Assembly (NCBI GenBank): GCA_903960515.1 | Contig: CAJCBL010000031.1 | Location: forward strand, 1 to 37,695 | Source: an uncultured Verrucomicrobiota bacterium | GTDB taxonomy: Bacteria > Verrucomicrobiota > Verrucomicrobiia > Opitutales > Opitutaceae | Length of the DNA: 37,695 nucleotides | Direction: 5' to 3' | In this document: positions 1 through 7,480 of the stretch, one piece after another | Numbering within the stretch: the first letter of the stretch is position 1 | How the letters are laid out: each line of letters starts with the position of its first letter | Translations under genes and position numbers: made by a program | The notes under the pieces: model-generated | Seen by the model: the letters and a program-made list of their open reading frames with translations, nothing else | Databases searched by the model: none | Told to the model about the DNA's origin: nothing

Positions 1-17
1 CAGGCGCTCGGCGCTGG

Positions 18-45
18 GCTCTGGGCCCTCGACTGACGGTCACGG
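18..45. repeat. Dispersed repeat, left copy
   Basis: This stretch of about 28 nt, beginning GCTCTGGGCC, recurs with a few substitutions and one indel at 37081-37109, at the other end of the window. Both copies are intergenic. The left copy runs directly into the REP-like hairpin at 66-124, so it may belong to a larger composite repeat. No coding potential is seen. Confidence 0.5.
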
Positions 46-65
46 ATTAGCCGTGCCTATTCAGG

Positions 66-124
66 CGTAGGAGCGTGCTTGCACGCGATTCAGAGCGCAG
101 ATCGCGTGCAAGCACGCTCCTACG
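66..124. repeat. REP-like perfect hairpin
   Basis: Positions 66-89 and 101-124 form a perfect 24-nt inverted repeat around an 11-nt loop (90-100). The core is GAGCGTGCTTGCACGCGA. A degenerate partial copy follows at about 138-182. Related cores occur at 1090-1167, 21150-21199, 25869-25910 and 28072-28089, all between genes. The layout and core resemble REP elements mobilised by RAYT transposases in other bacteria. No transposase gene is in the window, so REP identity is inferred. Confidence 0.75.
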
Positions 125-137
125 GCGAACACCGGAG

Positions 138-182
138 TTCGTGCACGCGATTGAGCCCCGGAATCGCGTGCAACCACGCTCC
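138..182. repeat. Partial REP-like inverted repeat
   Basis: A second, imperfect member of the same family lies just after the perfect hairpin. It has a GTGCACGCGATT half and an ATCGCGTGCAACCACG half separated by a short spacer. With the first copy it makes a tandem REP pair upstream of rpoZ. Confidence 0.5.
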
Positions 183-274
183 AGGGAAGGTTGCCTGGGG
201 GCGCCGCGCCTGGGCCGCGCAGGCAAAACTGCACTTTCGCCCGCCCCGGGGCCAAATTCTCCGGAAGTTCACTC

Positions 275-303
275 TTGACCGGGGGCGGGGCGGGGGGTGT
301 TAT
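275..303 (+). promoter_or_regulatory. Candidate sigma70-type promoter for rpoZ
   Basis: TTGACC at 275-280 matches the -35 consensus in five of six bases. It is followed, after exactly 17 nt, by TGTTAT at 298-303, which matches the -10 consensus in four of six. The start codon of rpoZ lies about 30 nt downstream. The spacer is almost entirely G with three long G-runs, which is unusual. Assigned by eye. Confidence 0.45.
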
Positions 304-333
304 CACCCGTTTAGCTTTCCAAGGAGGAACTCT

Positions 334-531
334 GTGAGAGACGATTATCTTAAAGAAGCGCAGAAGGTCATCATTGACGCGAATTTGCTGATCAACGTGG
401 TTTCACGCCGCGTCAAGCAGCTCAGGCGCGGCAGCCGTCCGCTCGTGGAGTCGCTAGAGAAGCTCAACCTTGAGGATATCGCCCTGCGCGAGATCATCGA
501 GGGCAAGATCCACTACGAGTTCGCCGAGTAA
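334..531 (+). CDS. rpoZ: RNA polymerase omega subunit
   Basis: The product is a 65-residue protein read as the omega subunit of DNA-dependent RNA polymerase, a small cytoplasmic factor that helps fold and assemble the beta-prime subunit. The start is GTG at 334, chosen because AAGGAGG (321-327) sits six bases upstream; the reading frame is open further upstream but only through repeat DNA. The sequence has the family pattern DANLLINVVSRRVKQL followed by a glycine/arginine turn, RPLVES, then LEDIALREIIEGKI near the C-terminus. Omega is usually 70-100 residues, so this is a short form. It is followed by smpB after 71 bp on the same strand, and the two may share a transcript. Confidence 0.85.
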   Translation: MRDDYLKEAQKVIIDANLLINVVSRRVKQLRRGSRPLVESLEKLNLEDIALREIIEGKIHYEFAE

Positions 532-602
532 ACGTTGCGGCGGTCGGCACGGCTGGTGGTGGGGATAATCTCCGCCTAGGCCGGCTCCCGCGCACGACAG
601 AC

Positions 603-1073
603 ATGGCTGCATCCAAAAAAGAGCAGCGCTACACCGAGGTGCGCAACTCGAAGGCGTTGCGCGACTATACCATCGAGGAACGCTTCGAGGCCGGCATCGC
701 TTTGCGCGGCTCCGAGGTGAAATCGATACGGGGAGGGCGAGCCCAGATGGCCGATTGTTTCGGCCGGATCCACAAGGGTGAACTCTGGCTCTACAACCTG
801 CACATCGAGGAGTACGCCTTCAGCACCTTTGCCAAGAGCGATCCGCGCCGGATGCGCAAGCTGCTCCTGCACCGCAGCGAGCTGCGCAAGATCGCGCAGG
901 CGCTTGAGGCTGCGGGCCGCTCGTTGATCGGGCTGCGCATGTATTTCAAAGGCGCGCTGGTGAAGGTCGAGATCGGCCTGGGCATCGGCAAGAAGCAGTT
1001 CGACAAGCGCGACGATGTGAAAGAGCGCGAGAACAACCGCGACATTGCGCGCACGATGCGCAGCCGGCGTTGA
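603..1073 (+). CDS. smpB: SsrA-binding protein SmpB
   Basis: The product is a 156-residue protein of normal length for SmpB, the partner of tmRNA in rescue of stalled ribosomes. Family hallmarks are visible: RNSKALRDYTIEERFEAGI at the start, LRGSEVKSIRGG, a central HIEEY, and a very basic C-terminal tail (KKQFDKRDDVKERENNRD, then MRSRR) that in this family enters the decoding centre. The ATG at 603 gives the standard N-terminus; no strong Shine-Dalgarno sequence is present. No tmRNA gene is recognisable nearby. It lies 71 bp after rpoZ on the same strand. Confidence 0.96.
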   Translation: MAASKKEQRYTEVRNSKALRDYTIEERFEAGIALRGSEVKSIRGGRAQMADCFGRIHKGELWLYNLHIEEYAFSTFAKSDPRRMRKLLLHRSELRKIAQALEAAGRSLIGLRMYFKGALVKVEIGLGIGKKQFDKRDDVKERENNRDIARTMRSRR

Positions 1074-1089
1074 GCCGGTGCCATCGCGC

Positions 1090-1167
1090 CCGAGTGTAGG
1101 CTCGTCGCTTGCCGACGCACCACTCATGGCGAGACCATCCGGACACAAGGTGCGATCCTACACTCGG
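1090..1167. repeat. REP-like imperfect hairpin
   Basis: CCGAGTGTAGG at 1090-1100 is exactly complementary to CCTACACTCGG at 1157-1167, and the inner sequence keeps weak similarity to the REP core at 66-124. It lies between smpB and the binding-protein gene. There is no T-tract, so it is not a classical terminator, although the stem could protect the smpB mRNA end. Confidence 0.5.
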
Positions 1168-1293
1168 ATTGATGCGCCGCGGCTTTGGCCGGCGAAGGAC
1201 CGGATACAGCGGAATTCTTTCTCAACTGCGCTGCGGGAGCGCAAGAATGCGGGTTGAATCTGTGCGGGGGACGGGCAGCGTGGGCACCTGCCC

Positions 1294-2682
1294 ATGACCC
1301 TATCGTCCCCATGTCGCGGCTACTCGCGAGGATTTGTGCTGATCGCACTGATCGCGGTGCTGTCGAGCTTGGCGGTATTGCTGTGGCCGGTGGCGAAGCG
1401 TTCGGGGGTGGAGTTCTGGGTGTTTGCCACTTTCCATTACCCTTTCTACCGAGCGCCGGTGGCGCAATGGAACCGCGAGCATCCCGAACGCCCTGTTGAG
1501 CTGAGCTTGCAACCGCTCCCCGCGCTGGAAACGCGGCTGCTTTCGGCGCTACGCACGGGAGCACCTGTGGCCGATATGATGGAAGTGGAGCGAGTGATCG
1601 CTGCGGAGATGTTTATTGGGCCGCTGGATGCGGTGGGCTTTGTGGATCTCACCGAGCGCTTGCGCGCGGGCGGCTGGCTGGAGCGTTTCAACGAGCCATC
1701 GTTCTCCCCATGGACGAGCAGGGGGCGGATTTTCGGCCTACCCCACGATGTGCACCCGGTGTTGCTGGCGTATCGAGCGGATCTGGTGGAGGCAGCCGGC
1801 ATCGACGTGGCCCGCATCGAGACTTGGGAGGATTTCGCGCGGGAGTTGGCCCCCCTCATGGCCGAGCGCGGCCCCGACGGGCGGCCGTTGCGTTACCTGC
1901 TCAATTTCTGGCCGGCCCAAATCGAGCAAACCGAGATCTTCCTTTTGCAAGCCGGCGGTGGGTTCTTCGATGAGCACGACCGGCCCGCACTGGTGACGGA
2001 AGTGAACGTGCGAGTGCTGGCACAATTGGCGGCCTGGTGCGCCGGGCCGTCGCGCATCGCTACGGATGCCGCGGACGTCACCGCTTTGGGGAATCGGATT
2101 CGGTTGGAAGGCGGAGTGGTGTGTTCTCCGATGGCGGACTGGATGAGCGGGTTGTGGCGGCACGATCTTCCCGGGCTGGCCGGTAAGATGAAACTAATGC
2201 CGTTGCCGGCCTGGGAACGCGGCGGGCGGCGTACCAGCGTGCACGGAGGCACGGGGCTGGTGATCTCAAGCAATTCGGACGACGTAGGGAGCGCGTTCGA
2301 GCTCGCCCTGCGCCTCTACACCTCGCCAGAGCTCAGCGACGCGATGTTCCGCGAAACAGGGATCATCGGGGCGCTACGCGAGCAATGGTCCCGACCAGTG
2401 TATGACGAGCCCAACTCGTATTTCAGCGGACAGGCAGTGGGCCGCCTCTACATCGAGCAGGCCCCGCAGGTGCCGCGGCGCAGTTCCTCGCCCTATACTG
2501 TTGAGGCGAGGCGCGGCTACTGCATCGCGCTGCGGCAGCTCGTCGATTGGGCGGAAACCCATCACACCTACGATCGCCCGGCACTCGAGCAGCGGGCCCG
2601 CGAGTTGCTGGAGGGCGTGCAGGCCGATCTCGTGCGCCGGGTGGAGCGCAATGTCTATTTGCGCGAGGGGGGCCAACGATGA
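1294..2682 (+). CDS. ABC sugar-type extracellular solute-binding protein
   Basis: The product is a 462-residue protein resembling family 1 extracellular solute-binding proteins, which capture sugars or glycerol phosphates for ABC import. Residues about 11-30 (FVLIALIAVLSSLAVLLWP) form one hydrophobic helix without a lipobox or clear signal peptidase site, so the protein is probably tethered by an uncleaved anchor. The fold signature follows: VEFWVFATFHYPF, WNREHPERPVEL, then GLPHDVHPVLLAYRADL and later GGTGLVISSNS. The stop codon overlaps the start of the next gene, a permease, in ATGA, so the three genes form an operon. Substrate cannot be told. The ATG at 1294 lacks a strong ribosome site, so the start is uncertain. 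Confidence 0.85.
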   Translation: MTLSSPCRGYSRGFVLIALIAVLSSLAVLLWPVAKRSGVEFWVFATFHYPFYRAPVAQWNREHPERPVELSLQPLPALETRLLSALRTGAPVADMMEVERVIAAEMFIGPLDAVGFVDLTERLRAGGWLERFNEPSFSPWTSRGRIFGLPHDVHPVLLAYRADLVEAAGIDVARIETWEDFARELAPLMAERGPDGRPLRYLLNFWPAQIEQTEIFLLQAGGGFFDEHDRPALVTEVNVRVLAQLAAWCAGPSRIATDAADVTALGNRIRLEGGVVCSPMADWMSGLWRHDLPGLAGKMKLMPLPAWERGGRRTSVHGGTGLVISSNSDDVGSAFELALRLYTSPELSDAMFRETGIIGALREQWSRPVYDEPNSYFSGQAVGRLYIEQAPQVPRRSSSPYTVEARRGYCIALRQLVDWAETHHTYDRPALEQRARELLEGVQADLVRRVERNVYLREGGQR

Positions 2683-3566
2683 ATGCTCGGCGTCCATGCC
2701 CGCGCTGCCTGCCATGGCTGTTTGCAGCGCCTTTTCTCGCGGTATTCGTTCTCTTCGTGGCGTGGCCGCTGGGGCAGTCGTTGCTACTTTCGTTTCAGCA
2801 AACCTACGGGCCGCGGTACTCGACCTGGGTTGGGGTGGGGAATTTTGCTTTCATGCTGCACGACCCGAGCTTTTGGCTGGCGCTGCGCAACACCGTGGTC
2901 ATCGCGCTGGCAGCGCTGGTGGTGCAGACCCCGGTGTCGCTGGCGCTGGCGATGCTGCTCAATCGCCCTGGGGTGAGGGGCCGGGCGGTGTTCCGGCTGG
3001 CGCTGTTTGCGCCGTCGTTGGTGGGGTTGGTGTTTGCGGCGATGCTTTTTTCGATGGTGCTGGAGCGGCGCTACGGGCTGCTCAACCTTTCGCTGCATTG
3101 GTTGCTTCCCTCCTTCGATACCGGATTTGCCTGGAGGCAGGAGCTTCCCTTGTTCTCGCTGGTGTTGGCGTCGCTGTGGCTGCACACGGGCTTTTACATG
3201 GTGTATTTCCTGGCGGCGTTACAGGGAGTACCGCACGAGCAGGAGGAGTCGGCGTTGATCGATGGCGCCGGGCCGTGGCAGCGTTTCCGCTACATCGTAT
3301 GGCCGGAGATCCGGCCGGTGGCGGGCTTTGTCACGCTGCTCTCGTTGGTCGGGAGTTTTCAACTCTTCGAGTTGCCTTGGCTCCTGCTCGACTACTCTGC
3401 GGGCCCCACCGACAATCGCGGGCTCACGATCATGGTTTACCTCTATCAGACCGGTTTTCAGTCGGGCGACCTCGGTTACGCCAGCGCGATCGGCTGGGTG
3501 CTGGCACTGATACTGATGGCGTTCACTTGGGGGCAGCGCCGCCTGCTGGGGGATGGGACAGACTGA
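2679..3566 (+). CDS. ABC sugar-type transporter permease (MalF/UgpA-like)
   Basis: The product is a 295-residue inner-membrane permease with about six transmembrane helices. Start ATG 2679 overlaps the preceding stop by four bases (ATGA) and has a G-rich ribosome site upstream; the longer open frame before it is only overlap with the binding-protein gene. The first helix is residues 11-30 (LPWLFAAPFLAVFVLFVAWP). The EAA loop that docks with the ATPase spans about 189-212, with ALIDGAGPWQRFRYIVWPE. This subunit pairs with the permease encoded immediately downstream. No gene for the ATPase is in the cluster, so it probably uses a shared UgpC/MsiK-type ATPase encoded elsewhere. Confidence 0.92.
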   Translation: MNARRPCPRCLPWLFAAPFLAVFVLFVAWPLGQSLLLSFQQTYGPRYSTWVGVGNFAFMLHDPSFWLALRNTVVIALAALVVQTPVSLALAMLLNRPGVRGRAVFRLALFAPSLVGLVFAAMLFSMVLERRYGLLNLSLHWLLPSFDTGFAWRQELPLFSLVLASLWLHTGFYMVYFLAALQGVPHEQEESALIDGAGPWQRFRYIVWPEIRPVAGFVTLLSLVGSFQLFELPWLLLDYSAGPTDNRGLTIMVYLYQTGFQSGDLGYASAIGWVLALILMAFTWGQRRLLGDGTD

Positions 3567-3569
3567 GCC

Positions 3570-4433
3570 ATGCGCCGCCCACGCGAATACGACACTCTGG
3601 CCCGAGTCTGCCTGCATGTGCTGCTGGTGACGATCTCGCTGTTCATGCTGTTGCCTTTCGCCTGGATGGTCGGGGCGTCGCTGAAATCGGGTCAGGATGT
3701 GTTCGCCTCGGTCTTCCTGCCATCGGGGGACGGGTGGCTGGGCGTGGCATGGTCGCGTTTGAGCGCTGACAACTTTGTCCGGCTCTTCCGGGGGGCGGGT
3801 TTTGGGCGAGCGATGCTCTACTCCACCTTCTATGCCTCGGTGACCGCAGTGGGGGGCACACTGGGAGCATCGCTTTGCGGCTACGCACTTGCGAAGTTCT
3901 CCTTTTGCGGGCGCCGACTGCTCACCGCAGTGGTGCTTGGCGCTGTGCTGGTGCCGGGACCTCTGCTGTTCGCGCCGGGCTATCAGGTATTGTACCGGCT
4001 GGGACTGATGGATTCGTACGCCGGGCTGATCCTGCCCGCGCTGGTGCCGGCAGTGGGTGTGTTTCTCTTCCGGCAGGCGATGATTCACGGCGTGCCCGAC
4101 GAACTTCTCGATGCCGCGCGCATCGACGGGGCCGGTGAGGTGCGGATCTTCTTCTCCATCGTGATGCCAATGATCCGGCCCATGCTCGGCGCTTTCCTGC
4201 TGATCACTTTCCTGGGGGCGTGGAACAACTTCATCGGGCCGCAGGTGGTACTGCAGCGTCCCGAGATCTTCCCCCTCACAACCACCCTTACCAATCTGCG
4301 CGGCAGTCAGTATCAGGACTGGGGACTGGTGATGGCGGGCACGCTGGTCTCGATCTTGCCGATGATGGGGCTGTTTTTGCTACTCCAGCGCGATTTCATC
4401 CAAGGGCTCACCGCTGGCGCGGTGAAGCATTGA
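3570..4433 (+). CDS. ABC sugar-type transporter permease (MalG/UgpE-like)
   Basis: The product is a 287-residue inner-membrane permease, the second channel subunit of the importer. It starts three bases after the stop of the first permease gene, with GGGGGATGGG just upstream as a likely ribosome site. Residues about 12-37 form the first helix, with FMLLPFAWMVGASLK typical of the MalG/UgpE side. The EAA loop is at about 178-204 (ELLDAARIDGAGEVRIFF). About six helices are apparent. It is the last gene of the operon; the downstream 246 bp hold repeats and no ATPase gene. Confidence 0.92.
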   Translation: MRRPREYDTLARVCLHVLLVTISLFMLLPFAWMVGASLKSGQDVFASVFLPSGDGWLGVAWSRLSADNFVRLFRGAGFGRAMLYSTFYASVTAVGGTLGASLCGYALAKFSFCGRRLLTAVVLGAVLVPGPLLFAPGYQVLYRLGLMDSYAGLILPALVPAVGVFLFRQAMIHGVPDELLDAARIDGAGEVRIFFSIVMPMIRPMLGAFLLITFLGAWNNFIGPQVVLQRPEIFPLTTTLTNLRGSQYQDWGLVMAGTLVSILPMMGLFLLLQRDFIQGLTAGAVKH

Positions 4434-4439
4434 TTCCGC

Positions 4440-4679
4440 TTGGACGCAGAGGCCGCGGAGAAGGCGGAACGGGGAAGGCTGAAGGCGGGAAGGTTGAAGG
4501 CGGAAAGGTCGGAGGGAAAAGTGGAAGCGGCGTCTCGCCGCTTTCCGAAATGGGGGCGCAACTTTTCCGACAACTGCCCCGCACGCCGACTCGACGCATC
4601 GCGAGTGCTTGAACGGGGACGGATACAAGGTCCGACAGATCTTCAGCCTTCAGTATTCAGCCTTCAGCCTTTCTTCCAC
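4440..4679. repeat. Intergenic heptanucleotide-type repeats
   Basis: This convergent intergenic region contains degenerate 7-nt repeats. GAAGGCG/GAAGGCT-type units run from about 4460 to 4515, and the complementary AGCCTTC type runs from about 4640 to 4672, so the two blocks could pair as a long imperfect hairpin. GGATACAAGG at 4621 recurs near the similar repeat at 24580-24670. No gene or convincing terminator was seen. Confidence 0.5.
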
Positions 4680-5966
4680 TTATCGCCTCTGCCGCAGCGC
4701 GCTGATATTGCCAATCCAGGACGAGCCCACGCACCCAATCAGGGCGGGCACGATCAGACCGGCGGCGAGTTCATCAATGCGGCCTCCCGGCGCAGGCGGC
4801 CAGGCCCAGGCTGCAAGTGCGCCCAGCGCCACCAGCCACGCAAAGGCACTTGCGCCGCCGAAGATCCATTGCCCGACGCGCCGGGTGTTGTCGAAAGTGC
4901 AGGCGATCGGGATACAGGAGAGCAAAAACAGGGCGCCGGCGACGAGCGGGGCTGCGTTGTTCGCCAGGCAGCCGAATACTGCCAGAGCCGCGCCACCGCA
5001 GAGGCCAGCGCCAATGAAATAGGCCTCCAGTTTCTCGTTTGGACGCAGGACCATGCGGCCGAAGCGGTCGGTGAGCAGCAGCAGGCTGCCGATACCGCGC
5101 GCCACCCACACCCAGAATGCGAAAGCGAAGTAGGCGATGCCGATCACCAAGCCCAACCACCGCCAGTCGCCGGTGAGCAAGTGCCGGGAGAAACGAGTTC
5201 CCAAGTACAGCCCCAGCAGAATCGCCCATTGCTGGCCCTTCTGCCGTTTGGATAGCCAGAAAGAGTAGGCGAGATAGGCGCGGTACAGCGGGGAGCGAGC
5301 GCGGAAAGACTGCACCAGTCCTTCGCGGGCCCATTCGAAGCCGGGGGAGAGGCGCAACGCTTCGGCGAAGTGCTCCTCTGCCTTGCGGGCGTCGCCGCGT
5401 TCAAGCGCGGCCCAACCGGCGTTGGCATGCGCGAGCGGATCGTTGGGATTGCGGCCCAGTTGGCTGCGCACGGCAGCCGCGTTGTCGGCCCCACGCCCCT
5501 GTTGGCGGAGCGAATGGGCGAGATAGTGGTGGGCCAGATCGTATTCGGGCTCCAAGGCGAGCGCTTGTCGGGCGGCCTCTTCGGCCTCTGCCCATTTTGA
5601 ATGCGCGCAGAGGGCGGCGGCGCGGGCGGTGAAGGCGCTCGCGGATAGGGGATCGAGTCGCAGGGCCTCGTCGGCGGCCTGCAGCGCGGCCGAGCCGCGG
5701 CCCATCGTGCACAAGATCTGGCTGTGCAGCACTTGGTGTCCCGCCTCGTCCGGGTCGGCCCCGATGGCCTGAAGTAGCACCGGCAGGGCCTCGGCTTCGC
5801 GATCTTGTCGCCAAAAAGTGCGGGCCAACTGATGGAGCGCCCAGGCGTGGTTGGGTTCCTGGGCGAGCACGCTGCGGAAGGCGGCCTCGGCGTCGGCGTA
5901 GCGGCGCAGGTCGTAGAGTTGGCAGCCGCGCAGGAACTCGGAGTGGGCGGAGGTGGGCGTGTTCAC
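4680..5966 (-). CDS. TPR-repeat membrane protein
   Basis: The product is a 428-residue protein with tetratricopeptide repeats in roughly its first 225 residues (for example YADAEAAFRSVLAQEPNHAW and WAEAEEAARQALALEPEYD) and several hydrophobic helices in the C-terminal 190 (for example WLGLVIGIAYFAFAFWVWVA and AFAWLVALGALAAWAW). I chose GTG at 5966 because it overlaps the upstream ATPase stop in GTGA and the protein begins naturally there; the open frame further upstream is a shadow of the ATPase gene. Overlap with the AAA+ gene implies coupled translation and a shared role. TPRs bind partner proteins; the membrane half suggests it anchors a complex. No named family is recognised and the function is unknown. 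Confidence 0.75.
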   Translation of the reverse strand: MNTPTSAHSEFLRGCQLYDLRRYADAEAAFRSVLAQEPNHAWALHQLARTFWRQDREAEALPVLLQAIGADPDEAGHQVLHSQILCTMGRGSAALQAADEALRLDPLSASAFTARAAALCAHSKWAEAEEAARQALALEPEYDLAHHYLAHSLRQQGRGADNAAAVRSQLGRNPNDPLAHANAGWAALERGDARKAEEHFAEALRLSPGFEWAREGLVQSFRARSPLYRAYLAYSFWLSKRQKGQQWAILLGLYLGTRFSRHLLTGDWRWLGLVIGIAYFAFAFWVWVARGIGSLLLLTDRFGRMVLRPNEKLEAYFIGAGLCGGAALAVFGCLANNAAPLVAGALFLLSCIPIACTFDNTRRVGQWIFGGASAFAWLVALGALAAWAWPPAPGGRIDELAAGLIVPALIGCVGSSWIGNISALRQRR

Positions 5967-7342
5967 TTTTTCAGTCCGAGGTGCACCAGTACGTCGTCGT
6001 AAAAGCCGCTCTGGTTGGCGTAGAGGGCGTGGTTGCGGGCGCTCTCGAACCAGCTGCGGGTGGAGGGCTTCACTTCTTTGGCAGCGCGGGCGAGATCGTC
6101 GGTGGTAAGCGGGATCACCCGGCCGCGTTTCATCGCTTCGACCAGCGAGCGCTCCGTGGCGTGGTCGAACACGGCGCGCAGGTCGGCACCGGAGAAATCC
6201 TTGGTGCGCTTGGCGAGCGCGAGGGCATCGAACTTCGCTACGGGTTTGTCGCGGGCCATCACCGCAGCGATGGCGGCGCGGGCGGGTTCGTCGGGCGGGG
6301 GCACGAAGAGTACGCGGTCGAAGCGGCCGGGGCGCAGGAAAGCGGAGTCGAGGTGCCAGGGGGCGTTGGTGGCACCCAGCACGAGCACGCCGTCGTTGGC
6401 GCCCTGGGTGGCGTCGAACTCGGCGAGGAATTGGTTGATCAACGTGCGCCCCGCGCTGGCGCGCAGATCGGCGCGGTTGGCGGCGAGGGCGTCGACCTCG
6501 TCGAAGAAGAGCACGGCCGGAGCGTTGCGGCGGGCGTACTCGAAAAGCCCGTGCAAGTTTTTCTCGGAGTTGCCCAGCCACATCTCGATCACCTGGTGGA
6601 TACCCACGGAGAGGAACTTCGCCTTGATCTCGCCAGCGACCGCGCGGCTGATGAGAGTCTTGCCGCAGCCGGGCGGGCCGTAGAGCAGCACGCCGCCGCC
6701 GGCCTTTTTGCCGTAGGCCTTGAAGAGATCGGGCTGCTGCAGCGGGAAGAGGATCTTCATCCGCACCTGTTCCTTCACCTCATCCATGCCTCCTACGTCC
6801 GCAAAGGTCAGCGACGGGCGCTCGACCTCTGTGGGTAGTTCGTATTCGGCCACGCGCTCGAGGTCGCCGGCCTCGGCTTCGGTGGGGGCGGTGGCCGGGG
6901 CGCTGCCGGTGGAGGTGATGGGCACTTTTTTTGCGCCCGGGGAGCTTTCGGCGGCGGAGAGTGCCTGATCGAAGGCGGGATCGCGCAGCGTAGGCTCGAC
7001 TGCGAGGGCGCGCTCGTAGGAGGCGCGAGCGGCAGAGGCATTGCCATCGTCGAGCAGCCAGCGAGCGAGCCAGCGGTGAGCCTCGGCGAAGCGGGGATTC
7101 GCACTTACGAGCGCCTCGACCCGCAGGATGGCCTCGGAGGCCTTGCCCTGCAGGTGAAGGGAGCGCGCGAGACCGAGAGCGGCTTCGGAATGCTTGAGGT
7201 CGAGAGCGAGGGCGCGCTCGAAGGCGCCGCGGGCTTCATCGGCGGAGAATTCTTCCAGTGCGGCTTGGCCGAAAAGTACGAGCAAGGGCACGTTATCGGG
7301 AGAATGGGCGAGGGCCGAGCGCAGGGAATCGAGCTTCGACAT
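5963..7342 (-). CDS. TPR and AAA+ ATPase protein (Cdc48/FtsH-type AAA module)
   Basis: The product is a 459-residue cytoplasmic ATPase. Residues about 1-130 are TPR-like helices (ARGAFERALALDLKHSEAAL, ARASYERALAVEPTL). After an Ala/Pro-rich linker comes one classical AAA module: TFADVGGMDEVKEQV, Walker A GPPGCGKT (222-229), Walker B VLFFDE (277-282), sensor ATN (324-326) and arginine fingers in RPGRFDR (337-343). All catalytic residues are present. No protease, zinc site or membrane helix is seen, so it is not FtsH. Start ATG 7342 is preferred to the longer open frame because the TPR region begins there. The gene is followed, with a GTGA overlap, by that for the TPR membrane protein. Likely a protein-remodelling machine; substrate unknown. 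Confidence 0.88.
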   Translation of the reverse strand: MSKLDSLRSALAHSPDNVPLLVLFGQAALEEFSADEARGAFERALALDLKHSEAALGLARSLHLQGKASEAILRVEALVSANPRFAEAHRWLARWLLDDGNASAARASYERALAVEPTLRDPAFDQALSAAESSPGAKKVPITSTGSAPATAPTEAEAGDLERVAEYELPTEVERPSLTFADVGGMDEVKEQVRMKILFPLQQPDLFKAYGKKAGGGVLLYGPPGCGKTLISRAVAGEIKAKFLSVGIHQVIEMWLGNSEKNLHGLFEYARRNAPAVLFFDEVDALAANRADLRASAGRTLINQFLAEFDATQGANDGVLVLGATNAPWHLDSAFLRPGRFDRVLFVPPPDEPARAAIAAVMARDKPVAKFDALALAKRTKDFSGADLRAVFDHATERSLVEAMKRGRVIPLTTDDLARAAKEVKPSTRSWFESARNHALYANQSGFYDDVLVHLGLKK

Positions 7343-7480
7343 GGCGGCGGTGAAACAAACACGGTGCCCGGCGCGTGCAATGCGGGAATGGGGGCGGAAT
7401 GCGGAGGCCACCTCAAGGCGATGGCCTAAAAAGAGCAGTTCACAGAAGGGAACGAGGAAGATGACTGAGATGAACCAGTC

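Noticed and set aside
2402-3769. Open frame of 455 codons on the plus strand
   Set aside because: It is an out-of-frame shadow of the ABC permease genes, with low-complexity Ala/Gly composition.
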